Assembly: GCA_030710605.1 (NCBI GenBank)
Contig: CP092874.1
Location: forward strand, 43,644,965-43,708,964
Length of the DNA stretch: 64,000 nucleotides
Reading direction: 5' to 3'
DNA from: Cordylochernes scorpioides
Lineage: Eukaryota; Arthropoda; Arachnida; Pseudoscorpiones; Chernetidae
Part shown: positions 20,394 through 31,175 of the stretch, piece by piece
How the letters are laid out: each line of letters opens with the position of its first letter
Position numbering within the stretch: the stretch's first letter is position 1
Program-made: the position numbers and the translations under genes
Notes under the pieces: generated by a model
What the model was told of the DNA's origin: nothing
Database searches by the model: none
Seen by the model: only the letters and a program-made list of their open reading frames with translations

Positions 20394-20595
20394 TGTTGTA
20401 TATATATTAATTAATTGATTGTTTCCACAGAATGTGTGTAAGATCACAAGTAAATAGACGCTAAGCGAAAGAAAAAAAAAGTTCCTTTGTTTAATAGTAG
20501 TTTCTCTTTTATATTTGTTCTCACTCTCTCTTGTAAATCAATGAGTATAATGTTTGAGATTAATATTCTTGGAATCAGTTTCATTTTTAATTAAG
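20394..20595 (+). repeat. 3' LTR of copia copy A (truncated end)
   Basis: Starts TGTTGTATATATATTAATTA like the LTRs of copies B and C. The match fades near 20590 before the family's usual AAAGTCAACA terminus, so the end is deleted or diverged. It is the downstream LTR of copy A. Confidence 0.75.
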
Positions 20596-20687
20596 AACAT
20601 AAAGTTTCTCTGTTGACTCCGCATAGAATTTCTAATGACTGAATCGACAAATAAGAGTGTTTATTCCTTTTAAAAATTGAAAATTAG

Positions 20688-20916
20688 TGTTGACTTGAAA
20701 TTTTTCAAAGATACTGATTCCAAGAAGAATAATCAAACATTATCTTTATTTATTTACAACAGAGAAAACAAAATATAAAATAGAAATTTATAACGCACAC
20801 ACATAGTGAATAGAGAGAAACTCTCAGTCTTACGGTTAGCATCTATTTACTTGTGATCTTACACATATAATCAGTGGGAATAATTTATTAAGTAAACTTA
20901 AAATATATATACAACA
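20688..20916 (-). repeat. Diverged solo LTR of the copia family, inverted
   Basis: Reads TGTTGACTT at the left and ACAACA at the right, the reverse complement of the copia LTR. It contains recognisable blocks such as TTACTTGTGATCTTACACA. TTAG flanks both sides (20684-20687, 20917-20920). It stands alone with no internal region, as expected after LTR-LTR recombination. It lies about 90 bp from the copy A LTR in opposite orientation. Confidence 0.7.
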
Positions 20917-20920
20917 TTAG

Positions 20921-21500
20921 TTATCTAACTTTCAAAGAATGATCCTTTCAGAAGCTTCAATTATTATTATAATCGGTAACAATCCCTTTCTCTTTGAAAG
21001 AGTTATAAAATCCGTCCAAAGCGCTTCAAATTGGATGGTCACAGTTATGCTTTTGAGTTTCAGCAATATCCGATTTATAGTAAGAGTAAATCAGTTGATG
21101 TAATTTTCTCAGCTATTCGGGATGAAAGAAACACTTTATATATGGTCCTCCACATGTAATCTTGTTACTAGCGAATGCAGACGTCCTAGTAGAAAATATA
21201 TAATTAAACAAACTATCCATTGCTGAAATTTTGACGACACTATAGCCGAAAGATTAGTCTTTAATCTTATTCTGAATTAAGAATTGATTCCTTTATTATG
21301 AAACCAAAAGTTCAAGATGTTTTGATTTAACTCTCTTATATCAATTACTTTGTTTATATAAATTTTATGAACTCTGTTGATTAATACATGTAAATTGGTA
21401 AATATTTAATTCTTTGTTTTGTTTGTTTTCTCTGTAATAGGCGCGAATATTTCAATATCCTGGTTGATTAATAAATATTCAAAAAATAATAAGTCCAAGA
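20921..21500. other. Unassigned AT-rich DNA
   Basis: I see no coding, repeat or RNA signal that I can support. A CTTTCAAAGAATGATCCTTT stretch near 20932 recurs in altered, inverted form near 62195, so part of it may be a dispersed repeat. Confidence 0.4.
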
Positions 21501-22140
21501 TGTTCTTTTGCTGAGATAGTTAATGGAGTCCCTACAAAACACTCTGGTAAATCTCAGCCAAAGTCATGCACTACTAATCCAAGTCTGTCAAATGAAAATC
21601 ACATGCTGATGTATGAGTCAATACGCCGGTACCTGAATCTGCCAAAATACACCCCTGGCTACATACTTAGAGCTGAAACCAGAAGAGTCTTACTGGGTGT
21701 AACAGCGTTGAAACTATTTTTAAAGTACTGGCTTAAAATCCTAAAGATGGATGAAACTAGATTACCAGCAATATGTTTATCGGAACTCTGGGAAACCACC
21801 ATATCGTTGGAACAAGACATAGGATTCACTGGAACTTTAACCAATATCTTAAACATCACTGGATTTTCATGGCTCAAATTTTGTAACGATTACAGGCTTT
21901 TACAGAGATAAATTCCCTTGATTGTCAGGAAAGCAATTGATAAATCTATACAAGTGGACCACACGACAATGGTAAATTCAAAATTTTCCCCGCATTACAA
22001 AAATTTGGATTCAGCTCCCATGGCAGAATTTTATTTAACTAGTGACTTCCCACTTCCGGTCAAACGATGCATGTGGCAACACGTAGATGTTGTTCTGCCT
22101 TCGAACACAATAATCCTGTTTAGATGCTGGTAGTGATGAT
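21500..22140 (+). pseudogene. LINE ORF2 C-terminal remnant (tentative)
   Basis: Two plus-strand frames (21603-21911 and 21918-22133) show IRRYLNLPKYTPGYILRAET and a LLGVTALKLFLKYWLKILKM stretch. These look like the helical region following the RT in several arthropod LINEs. There are no RT boxes. The assignment rests on general sequence flavour only, and another mobile element protein is possible. Confidence 0.35.
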
Positions 22141-22756
22141 ATAGCCATATAGAAGGTCCATGACTATAATTCTCTTTCTTGTCAGCTGCTATCCACCATT
22201 AACTTCATTAACCCCAAAACGGAATATCTGTAAATTTTGGACACAGATAAAATGATGTGGAAATTTCAGATACAAAATAGGTGAACTAAGAATAATTTCA
22301 AAACTATCAGACACTTTAAAACAATTTACTATTTTGAATTTGAGTTTATATCTCTTGCACACACACAGAGAGAAGCAATGAAATTAACCACATAAGTTTA
22401 TTGATATCTTGCTATTATGCATTAGAAATTATTCGCATTAATTAACTTATATTGTTGCATCATGTTTAATGCGCCCTCCATTTATTCAAAACAATCTATG
22501 ATATTTTACATTAATTTTAAATTAATATTAACAAAATATGTAGTATCATTCCTTTTTATACTATCATTCTTTTTATAAGATGGTTATTGTTTATATCTTG
22601 ATTATTCATTTTGGAGAGAGGACCGACACGAAGACTCAAGATCACTAACTACGAAGAAAACAACAAATAAATAAACACATCAACTTTTAATAAGTGAATA
22701 TTTCAATATTTACTTTTTATTTACATTTATTAAAGAAATCCTCTCAGGAAACATAC

Positions 22757-22930
22757 AGAACACACGCAAAATACGCACACAACAACATACAAAACACACA
22801 CAAAAACCTACAAAACACACACACACAACCTACAAAGCACACACACAATTCTCACAACAACATACAAAACACACACACAACCTACAAAGCACACACAAAT
22901 ACTCACAACAACATATATATATATATAACA
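22757..22930. repeat. CA-rich minisatellite
   Basis: Imperfect tandem units built from ACAACATACAAAACACACAC and AACCTACAAAGCACACACA, ending in a (TA)n run. The plus-strand open frame through it (Thr/His/Asn-rich) is a by-product of the repeat and is not treated as a gene. Confidence 0.8.
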
Positions 22931-23046
22931 CCAAGAAGGAGGAAAACAAAGTCGATTGCCTTGTATTTTTGAAATGTTTTTATATGTTTTATAGCGCTTT
23001 GTTGTTAAATATTCTCTAGCTGAAAATAATTTGTTAGTTTCAATTA

Positions 23047-23432
23047 GGGCCGTACCTCACCGGGACGCCATGGCAACGTAGCCACAACGTTTCCAATTAA
23101 CTATTTTTAAATGAATGGCAGGTATCTCACTTGGCTACCCCTTGGTGACGGGCCCGAATTGGAGGCGTCGCCGCTGTCTACCGCTCCTCGTGTGGAGACT
23201 AGCCACCCTGGTCACTTGGCGGAGACAGCAGCAATTTAAATGAGAGTCAACACACCGTCAGGGACGTACCTCACCGGGCGCCATGGCGACGTAGCCAGCC
23301 ACTGCGACTGAGGTATTTGCGACCTTGCGGGCGATGTTCTTGACGACGTGTTTTAGCGACCCACGATTTCCAGGAGTAGCCGCGGTGACGTCCTTGGCTA
23401 CGTCGCCGTGACGTCTCTGTGAGGTATGGCCC
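23047..23432. mobile_element. Harbinger-type MITE
   Basis: 386 bp flanked by TTA on both sides (23044-23046, 23433-23435), the PIF/Harbinger target duplication. Termini are inverted: GGGCCGTACCTCAC on the left and the complement of GTGAGGTATGGCCC on the right. Similarity continues inward through ...GACGTAGCC. The left terminal sequence is partly repeated inside at about 23263-23310. It is markedly more GC-rich than its surroundings. No transposase. Confidence 0.8.
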
Positions 23433-23719
23433 TTATTGTTGCCTAGTCGTCATAAATAAAATATCTTCTGCTTTATCATTGCGATCAGCTTAGTCATCCA
23501 TTACTACGTTACAATATACATGACATTTCAGCCTCCGTTTAGAAGATCCCAGGTCTTCAGGTCTCATCAGCAGGTCTCTGTTGACGATGTAGACGTAGAT
23601 CACAAGAGCAGGTAGATAAATTAATGCCATTTTGAAAGACTGTCAAGGTCTTGCATATTGATGCACGCAATGCGGAAGCTAATCGCGTGTCTGATACAAG
23701 TAAGATGTTTAAAGATAAC

Positions 23720-23926
23720 TATTGACTTTGCTTAGAATAGTTTTAATGAAACTAATTCCAAAAATTATTAATTAAACATTATATTTATTCATTTACAAGA
23801 GAGAGAACAAAATATAAAAGGGAAACTAATATTGAACAAAGGAACTTTTTTCTGTTTCGGTTAGCACCTATTTACCTATGAGCTTACACACACTCTGTGG
23901 AACAATTAATTAATATATATACAACA
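23720..23926 (-). repeat. 3' LTR of copia copy B
   Basis: 207 bp, the partner of 27021-27227. On the plus strand it starts TATTGACTTTGC (the expected G of TG is mutated to A) and ends ACAACA. The polypurine tract complement CTCCCCTGAG abuts it at 23931. Confidence 0.85.
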
Positions 23927-23948
23927 TACGCTCCCCTGAGTGTAAGCT

Positions 23949-24720
23949 CTAACCAGCGAGTCCAAGGCTATCTGCACATTTCCATAGTTTATCCTTATAG
24001 TCCACATCATATCTTTGATTGCATCCAACAGCAACCGGCCTGGCCTTTCTTTTATATATGCCGTCATTTGATGTTTTCTTCGTACTGTAGACCCATTTAC
24101 TATTGATGACTTTCATACCATTTTCCCTTGGTACTAGTGTCCATACTTTATGCTTCTCTATCTCACTGAGCTCTTCTTCCATTGCTTTGTGCCATTCATT
24201 TCTTTCTCCACTATCCATTGCTTCTTTAAAGTTCTCCGGGATATATAGATCTATTTCCATAATTAAGTTTGCATCATTCCTATCTTTTATTCTTTGTGAG
24301 CGTCGAACTCCTTCTTTCTTGTTCTTCAAGTCTTGCTTTGTGCCGTTCTTCTAAGATGCTCTTTGTTTCTCCTTTCTTTCTTCCTCCTTTTACGCATCTT
24401 TCTTCTATTGGTTCAGTTTGTGTTGAGTCATTTTCAGTTTCAGCACCTGGTTTTACTGAAGTATCCTCCTGAGACTTCATTTCACTCTCTTTGACAGGAT
24501 TATCTTCTTTCAAGATAAGAAAGTCTTCAACTATTTCTTCCCAATTTCCTTTAGGGTCAAATTATCACAATTAGTATCTTCCTGAATATCATTTGCATAA
24601 TCAATTCCTCTCTTATCTTCACTATATTTTACTGATCTGACTTCATTGATTCTCTTTGTCATTATATAATATATTCTGTAGACTTTTCTTCAAATGAAAT
24701 GACCAATAAATATTCCCTTT
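23949..24720 (-). pseudogene. Copia RT N-terminus and integrase linker (copy B)
   Basis: The reverse strand shows an acidic/Lys-rich linker (24280-24513), then RRSQRIKDRN, NEWHKAMEEELSEIEKHK and KWVYSTKKT. It ends just after GCNQRYDVDYK, where it jumps to non-RT sequence. The catalytic YVDD box and RNase H are absent, so the deletion removed the polymerase active site. The same region is intact as sequence in copies A and C. Confidence 0.8.
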
Positions 24721-25330
24721 CTACCCTTTGGTGAAAACTGACCGATGAAAACTTGACCGATGGTTTCCTCCCATTCCATCTCTGTATAGGTGTATGGTGC
24801 TTGATAGACCTGTGGGGGGGGGGGTACAATTCTTAATGTATGCAGCTGTAGCAATTGCCATTGCCCAAATCTTCATGGGTAAATTTGAGTCAATTAGTAA
24901 GGTTCTCGCTGTATCTATAAGAGTCCTATCCACTCTCTCTGCGACTCCATTACTTTGTGGTGAGTATGTGGTGGTAAGTTGGTGATGGATCCCACTTCTC
25001 TTGAAAAGTCCTTCAAATCTAGAGTTACAAAATTCAGTTCCATTGTCGTTTCTTACATCTTTTATTCTAAGACTTAATTCGTTTTCGGCTATTGCTTTAA
25101 ATTCTTCAAATCTTTCAAAGGTCTCATCTTTTGATCTCAGGAAATATACAAAGATTCTTCTACTGTAGTCATCTACTATAACAGTAAAATACTTAGATCC
25201 TCCTAAAGATTGACATGGCATTGGTCCACATGAATCCATATGAATAAACTGCAGGGGCTTAACTATAATTTTCCATAATATTATATGGCTTCTGAACCAG
25301 TTTTCCCATTATGCATGCTTCCGACTCTGG
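24721..25330 (-). pseudogene. Copia integrase (copy B)
   Basis: Catalytic core in order: VDDYSRRIFVYFLRSK (near 25140-25190), DVRNDNGTEFCN (near 25020-25060, second Asp) and GVAERVDRTLIDTARTLL (near 24890-24960, Glu). A poly-G run at 24815-24824 (plus strand) causes a frameshift. The first catalytic Asp lies in the MDSCGPMP segment at the right. It would insert the cDNA if intact. Confidence 0.8.
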
Positions 25331-25539
25331 TAAACTTTAAAATTTTAGATCCAATCCTCTTACAATATGTCTTTGAATCCTTTTTTTCACATATATTCAT
25401 CATTTATAAGGTTTAATATTTTATGCCATGAACTTATTTTGCTATTTTTATTTGATAAATGGGTATTTATAACCATGACATTTTCATTATTTGCTAATGG
25501 TACATTTCTTGGTTTTGTTTCCATCATAAACATTCGATC

Positions 25540-25905
25540 TTAAATATATGTCTCAGCAACTGAATCATTCCCTTCATTATAAATTTTTGCTCCATCCTTA
25601 TTGAAAATAACTGAATTTCCCTTGTTGACTAATTCGTATACTGACAAGAAATTATTTCTTAGATTTGGTACATGTAAAATATCTTTGATGCGATAATTTT
25701 CTTGGCCTTCACTTGTGCACATGTAGTAAGTCTCATATCTCCTTTGGCTATGGCTTGGGTAGTTTTGCCCTTCTCAGCTAGGTTGATTTCACTTTTGTAC
25801 TCTGTCCCATATTCCATCAAAGTTAGGTTTGGGGTTAAATGTGCGGTGCATTCTGAATCTATACACCATATTTGCTTATCATTTCTCCCATCTGGTGAAT
25901 CTTAA
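25540..25905 (-). pseudogene. Copia protease region (copy B)
   Basis: The reverse strand encodes the retropepsin segment: IDSECTAHLTPN-like sequence near 25830-25865 (the active-site DSG is changed to DSE) and IKDILHVPNLRNNFLSVYEL near 25640-25700, a strongly conserved copia protease signature. Frame breaks separate the two. The altered active-site triplet would abolish activity. Confidence 0.75.
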
Positions 25906-26059
25906 AATTCTTTTACATATGTTTCAAATGCTTGCTCATTAATTCCACTTTTCATAGTATACACTAGGTTATTTGAATGTTCCCTACTGTATTTGTGATT
26001 TCTATAATCTGGAGTCCATTTCTTTTGATATCCTTGTTTCTGTTTATCTCAAAACCAGC

Positions 26060-26767
26060 AATCATTAGCTAGATGTCCCTTTTTATTACAAACAAAACAT
26101 ATTTTTGGCTGAAATTGTTTAACTTTTCTATCTTTGATTCTGTATTCTTGTTCATGCCTATTCTCAACTGATTGATTTAATGTCATATTTCTTCTTGACT
26201 CCTCTTCTCTTAGAGTTTGTCGAATCTCTTCTAATGTTGCCTCTCTCTTAGATCGTAAGACAATAGCAATATTTTCATACTTTGGATGTATGCCTCTGAA
26301 AATATTAAATGAAAGTTCTCTTGAGGTAAATTGATGCCCAAATGATGAACTTCTAGCAGCAATATGTTTTGCCTTTGCTATATATTCATCTACAGTTTCA
26401 TTTTTTATCTTTCATTCTAATGTTCTTTAATTCTAAGCCTATATCAATAATTTTATCTTCCAAATTGCCTGTGTATGTTTTTTTTTCAGTGAGTCCCATA
26501 CTTTCTTAGCATTTTTTTCTCCTATGAACATTCCAGCTTGTTCATTTGTTAACGTAGTGATGATTATTTCAAAAGCATCATCATTTTTTTATCACTCCAA
26601 ATCTCCCAAGAACCTTTGTCTTCCATATCATGTTCTGGATCTGAAATTACACATTTAAATAATTTTCTTCCTCTCAGAACTGCGCCTATTTTCAGCGCCC
26701 ATATTTGATAATTAGTTCCTGTTAATGGTTCAATTTTTGTTTGGGATAAAAAATTATATTCAGCCAT
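26060..26767 (-). pseudogene. Copia Gag (copy B)
   Basis: Starts at the ATG at 26765-26767 (MAEYNFLSQTKIEPLTG, then NYQIWALKIGAVL), the UBN2/gag-polypeptide type of copia capsid. A frameshift near 26585 and others break it. A zinc knuckle is visible further on near 26065-26105. The N-terminal 60 residues are nearly identical to copy C. Confidence 0.8.
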
Positions 26768-27006
26768 TTTCGCCTTTTGAGCTAATATAAACAAACCAAT
26801 ATAATTCAAAAACAAATATATATATATTTAATTTATTTAAATATTGGGTAGCTTTTCAACATGCAATACATAGATATAATTTAACTTAATCTATATAAAT
26901 ACCTTTATTCTTCTCAGAAGTGCTTCAGTTTACCGATCAGAATAAACTTCTTGCTTAATTTTCATATTAAATATTTTCGCTTTTGAGCTTTATATTGAAC
27001 AATTGC

Positions 27007-27018
27007 GCTCTGCTACCA
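27007..27018 (-). promoter_or_regulatory. Copia primer binding site (copy B)
   Basis: The complement reads TGGTAGCAGAGC, two bases from the LTR. This is the copia-type site resembling an internal half of initiator tRNA-Met (usual form TGGTATCAGAGC). Confidence 0.75.
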
Positions 27019-27020
27019 AT

Positions 27021-27227
27021 TGTTGACTTTGCTTAGAATATTTTTAATGAAACTGATTCCAATAATTATTAATTAAACATTATATTTATTGATTTACAAG
27101 AGAGAGAACAGAATAGGAAAAGGAAACTAATATTGAACAAAGGAACTTTTTTCTGTTTCGGTTAGCGCCTATTTACCTGTGAGCTTACACACACTCTGTG
27201 GAACAATTAATTAATATAAAAACAACA
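27021..27227 (-). repeat. 5' LTR of copia copy B
   Basis: 207 bp, TGTTGAC...AACAACA on the plus strand. Differs from its partner at scattered positions. Followed by the ATAAC duplication. Confidence 0.85.
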
Positions 27228-27666
27228 ATAACACTGATCAAAATTCCTCTCTCTATCTAACTATTTTAAATACTACTGCGCCGCGCTGTCAAAATTTCCC
27301 ACTAAAGAGAGGATAAAATTCACATTAAAAGTAACTTACAATTTTTAAATATAACATCTATATTCACTGTAAAAAAAGTTTAATATATAGAGAAAATATA
27401 TGTATATGTTTGTCTCGCATATGTTTCCACAATATTTAATTTACACTCAAAAACAAATTTAGGGAGTTAAGGAAGTTTACTTTTAGCATGTATATCGGGA
27501 TTCAGACAATGTATATGTCGTGTACTGACAGTACAAGCTATCATTTCTATCCACACACCATGTTAATCATGATTTACTACTGCATGTGCCGACATTACAA
27601 TACAAGCTCTTCCAATCCAACCTCTACCTACCCAGTTTACCAAGGCTTGATACTACGTAAATAATC

Positions 27667-27674
27667 TATAAATA
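27667..27674 (+). promoter_or_regulatory. TATA box of the TIL inhibitor gene B
   Basis: TATAAATA lies 104 bp upstream of the ATG at 27778. Transcription would be expected to start about 30 bp downstream, giving a 5' UTR of roughly 75-80 nt. The spacing and the downstream signal-peptide exon make this a credible core promoter. Confidence 0.6.
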
Positions 27675-27777
27675 GGACCACACCATATGTGTGTGGATAG
27701 ATGACAATACGTGATCACACCGCTGTGTCAACTGTCGCGCCATCTGGGAACGGAAGCGGCCGCTACCTATAGGAAAG

Positions 27778-27829
27778 ATGGATTGTCGCTTGATAGCAGC
27801 GGTGTTGGTGCTCTCCACGTCCTGGGCTG
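27778..27829 (+). CDS. Signal-peptide first exon of a TIL-type inhibitor gene (gene B)
   Basis: A 52-nt coding exon: ATG plus 16 codons (MDCRLIAAVLVLSTSWA) and one base of the next codon, ending at a strong donor G|GTGAGT. The sequence is a textbook secretory signal: short polar start, hydrophobic LIAAVLVL core, then STSWA as a cleavage site. The phase-1 end matches the phase-1 starts of all TIL exons in the window. Spliced to 45800 the mature protein would begin GAVC; spliced to 62504 it would begin EKPC. The ATG is supported by the TATA box at 27667. It is too short to be seen as an ORF. Confidence 0.75.
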
Positions 27830-27954
27830 GTGAGTGGGCTCCTCCTCTTGTACAGCTCTCTCTTTGGCGGGACACGCATACACAATTCAATTAGAGGTAG
27901 TTTTATCTTTTCACGTTAAACTTCTTAAAGCAACGTTTTTTTTTTCTTTTAAAC

Positions 27955-28075
27955 AAAATATTATTTTCACAAATAAATCACACTTCCACCGACCTTACTG
28001 CGATGAAACAAAATTGGGAAGGCTTGGCTCATCAGTGATGAACCCTCCCACCGTTTTCGCCAATTTAATTAAATG
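27955..28075. repeat. Partial copy of the 4.9 kb foldback repeat
   Basis: Contains CTTACTGCGATGAAACAAAA and GGCTTGGCTCATCAGTGATG, matching one arm of the repeat at 4925-5250. The opposite arm is missing. It lies 125 bp into the first intron of gene B. Confidence 0.65.
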
Positions 28076-28083
28076 CTGCCTTT

Positions 28084-28223
28084 ATGTGCTACACTGAAAG
28101 GTGGAATATTAGAAATGTAATTTAAGCAAACTATGGATATAAGCTTTTTAGAAAGCAGAATTACATTTAAATATTTGCATCGAGCAATGCTTTTCTAAGA
28201 TTCCACCTTCCAGTGTAGCATAT
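28084..28223. repeat. MITE with 30-bp inverted ends
   Basis: The left end ATGTGCTACACTGAAAGGTG and the right end, read in complement ATATGCTACACTGGAAGGTG, are nearly identical, with a ~75-bp non-coding middle. The superfamily is not assigned. Confidence 0.7.
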
Positions 28224-28232
28224 GAAAAAAAT

Positions 28233-28350
28233 ATTTTGTCTTCGTCAGGAGAAATAAAAATAAAGCATTTGGCAAGGCGTTAAAATTATTCTCAGAGAAA
28301 TAATTCTAACGCCTTGCGATATGCTTTATTTCTCCTGACGAAGACAAAAT
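28233..28350. repeat. Long near-perfect palindrome (foldback element)
   Basis: ATTTTGTCTTCGTCAGGAG (28235) is matched by CTCCTGACGAAGACAAAAT at 28331-28349. Inside these, GCAAGGCGTTA (28282) matches TAACGCCTTGC (28307). The arms are about 50 bp with a few mismatches and a short loop at about 28294-28304. It could form a stable stem. Confidence 0.75.
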
Positions 28351-30540
28351 ATTCTTGTGGAAACTCAACGTTAACTGGCCGAAGTGTATATTTTTTAAAG
28401 AAATATAAATGCCGGCCAAGCAACTTCTATCTTCAAGAAAAAATTGTAAAAAAAGTATTTATTATTTTATTAGCAGAGTATTATTTTTTATGTTTATATT
28501 TTGCTACTCTGTACACTTCCCTCTTTTGCTTATCACTCATAGTTTTGTTCTTGCCTGAAATAAATTGTTGTCTCATCCCGAAGTTGGTCTTCCCTAATTT
28601 CCAAGTGGCAATATTATTTGTAAAAAAATAGTACAAAAGTGAAATTGTACTGGGATTGTCGAAATTTTTTAAAACATAAGCAGATTAAGGCTTCTCATTT
28701 TTGTGGGAAAAATGTTGTTTATTTGTTAAGTGAACTGATCTCCCATGCTTTCTTATTGGACGAATGTGGCCATGTTTGTACGTAAAGAGGGTTCGAAGGG
28801 AATATGAGGACTCTTCCAGAGGATTATTGTGTGGAGACGCTTAAAGCGTTCTCTCTGTCCGTATCTGGTGATCTCCTCGCATGCCTGTGTAACCCCGGTT
28901 CGATCCCCCCTACTCTGGAATAAAGATAAGTACTATTTTTGATATAATTTATCGTGGTTTTTATTTACGTTTTTCTTGTTATTTTTTTACCTATTAGCGT
29001 ATACAGGTGTTTTATTTTTTACTACCTTTTACTTCTGTGTAAATTCGTAAAAGTTAGTTTCTGTCAGGAGAGATCAGATGGATAAATAAAGAAAAAGGCA
29101 ACTGTGCAACTATCAGCAACAGTAAACTTTTAATTGCACGATCAGGAGATGTATTTTTCTTAGAATATTATTTGTTGGAAATTTCAACTATTTATGACGC
29201 GCATCATTCTTTTAAATGAAACAATTTTCTAATATCCTTACTGCAATGATAAAATAATAGGAGAGTCTCTGGCTCATCAGTGATAATTTCACATTTCACA
29301 TCTCCAGTTATCGTGAATGTCATGATTACCATAGAGATAAGATGATCTTTTTTTTTTCAAATTGTGGATAACATAAGTTAGACATTTTCTGACAATTTAA
29401 AAGCCGTTTTTAACAATGTGGTCATTAGTATATAGTTTTTGAAAAATAATTACAGTTTCTTCGGCTCAGCCAGGAAGGCTCCAGGAAAGATTATTTTTCT
29501 AGACAAAGAAGTGATCGTCTTGCGATCCCCTCAGTTCTGCGTTTAAGAAGAACTTCTAGATGCATGCATTGTGATAAACGCGAATTCTCTTCCGAAGACC
29601 CAGTCTTGAAGCCAGGAGGCAGCTTGATCATGGTGAAGTCCTCCTGGATGAGAAGCTCAGTTAAAGTTAGAAAAACTTTATTCATACTCTTATCCTTCCA
29701 GCGTATCGTGATTTGAGGCGGACATATCAAACATGTGTCACAGGACACATTGACATCGTCCTAGTTATCTCAGTTCCCAACAGAGGTCAACGAAGTTCTG
29801 TAGATTGGTGTTAGACAACTGCGTTGGTAACACACATTTAACCAATACTTTAGAGATTTTATTATTAGCTTTCATACTTTTTTAATATTCCACTCCAACG
29901 ATTATATATAATTATATATGGTAGACGTTTTTATATATTATAGTTAAAAATTCAAAAAGAATTCTGGAGAATTGCCAAGGCTAAATGCCAAAATATAAAA
30001 GTCGTATGACTAATACTGACATTGAAGAAAAATACTGTTAAACATTTCTTAGAATACTCGTACACGCGTCTTCATAGTTTTCCCGTCTGAGGAGTTGAAT
30101 TTCAGTGGGAACCGTTTGTTCTTATATTTATTTATTTTTCTTTAACATCTGACCTTGTTTAACGCGTTCACGTCTAAGTATTTCAAAACCTTTTCTTTGA
30201 ACGAAATAGAAACGAGACAAGTTTTACTGTATATTTCTCAATGCAAAATGTATATCCCTGATTTATCTATTATATATTTTATCAAGATTAAAAATATCTA
30301 TATAGATAATACCGTAACAGAGTTTTCCATTGTAAAGTCCTGAGCTATCTCCTCCGAAGATTCTGAACTACACATAACGATCTATATACCAACATTTTCG
30401 TTATTTTTTTCTTCGTATGATAGGCCTGTTTTTATTTTCCTAATGTTAACAGTTATTTTTATTTTTTAATTTAATCTATTTTACAATCGTAGATTTTTTG
30501 CATTTATCATCATCAATTCGTTTGTTTTGAAATGAGTTCT
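28351..30540. other. Intron DNA with few recognisable features
   Basis: Mostly unassigned AT-rich intron. A B-box-like GGTTCGATCCC near 28896-28906 follows TGTGTAACCCC and may be the remains of a tRNA-derived SINE. A fragment of the foldback family (TTACTGCAATGA, then TGGCTCATCAGTGAT) lies at 29237-29285. A GC-richer block at 29491-29750 has an 85-codon minus-strand frame (residues such as FTMIKLPPGFKTGSSEEN) that I do not recognise. Confidence 0.4.
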
Positions 30541-30786
30541 TTTGTCTTATTACTACAACCAATCGTGATGAAACTTTGGGAAGATGTTCAGTATACTACC
30601 GGGATGGTTTCTGGCTAATTACTCTTTAGAAATAACCTTTCGTTGCATTTTTATTTACGATAAAACGTAGATTCACTCGCAATCAGCGCCCCCTCGCGGA
30701 AGACATATGGCCTTAAATAGCCTCGCATGATCTTATTTGTAACGTCAAGCTTAGCTTATAGGTTAGGTACACAGCTTCGTACCCCC

Positions 30787-31175
30787 CCAACCTAGGTTCG
30801 AGGTTCAGCGTGGGTGTTTTTTTTTTTTTTCATTTCTTTTATATTATTGTAGCAAATTATTAAAAATATTATTTTATTTAAAATGTAGGCTTTTTAAAAT
30901 AAAAATTAACATACACAATTTTTTAATAATATTTGTAACAAACCTAGGTTCGAGGCTCAGCGTGGGTGTCTTTTTTTATTTTCGTTTCTTTTATATTATT
31001 GTAGAAAGGTCTGTTTTTACAGCATTATTATATTTTGATTGGTTTATTTTAAATATGTTTGTTATGAAGGCTCTATGTAATACTATTTAGAGCACATTTT
31101 ACATTTTAAACACCTAAGCCCCCCTCTTTTTAATATTGTAGCAAAGTATTAAAAGTATTATTTTATTTTAGATGT
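30787..31175 (+). repeat. Direct repeat with CCTAGGTTCGAGG motif
   Basis: The block CCTAGGTTCGAGGTTCAGCG at 30790 recurs as CCTAGGTTCGAGGCTCAGCG at 30944. Each copy is followed by a T-rich run and TATATTATTGTAG. The GTTCGAGG core resembles a pol III B box, but no A box is seen. Confidence 0.5.

Larger units (their letters stand above)
14490..20595 (+). mobile_element. Ty1/copia element, copy A (5' missing, split by a BEL/Pao insertion)
   Basis: The integrase tail and RT run from 14490 to 15904 and the RNase H and 3' end from 19888 to 20393, followed by a truncated 3' LTR from 20394. The two parts join cleanly if the BEL/Pao element is removed, and GTTGG is duplicated at the junction (15900-15904 and 19888-19892). 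The family is the same as copies B and C in this window. The 5' LTR and gag are lost in or beyond the N gap. Confidence 0.85.
23720..27227 (-). mobile_element. Ty1/copia element, copy B, both LTRs, internally deleted
   Basis: LTRs at 23720-23926 and 27021-27227 enclose a degraded gag-pol. ATAAC flanks both outer edges (23715-23719, 27228-27232) as a 5-bp target duplication. Gag, protease and integrase are present. RT stops shortly after its N-terminus and the rest of RT and RNase H is deleted up to the polypurine tract. Copy C retains what is missing here. It is not autonomous. Confidence 0.9.

Noticed and set aside
22694..22972. Thr/His/Asn-rich open frame
   Set aside because: Produced by the CA-rich repeat; low complexity and no conserved features.
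27667..27829. Minus-strand 74-codon frame covering the promoter and first exon
   Set aside because: The plus strand has a TATA box, a signal peptide and a strong donor; the minus frame has no recognisable content.
28821..28920. tRNA gene
   Set aside because: A good B box is present, but no A box and no cloverleaf could be drawn; at most a SINE remnant.
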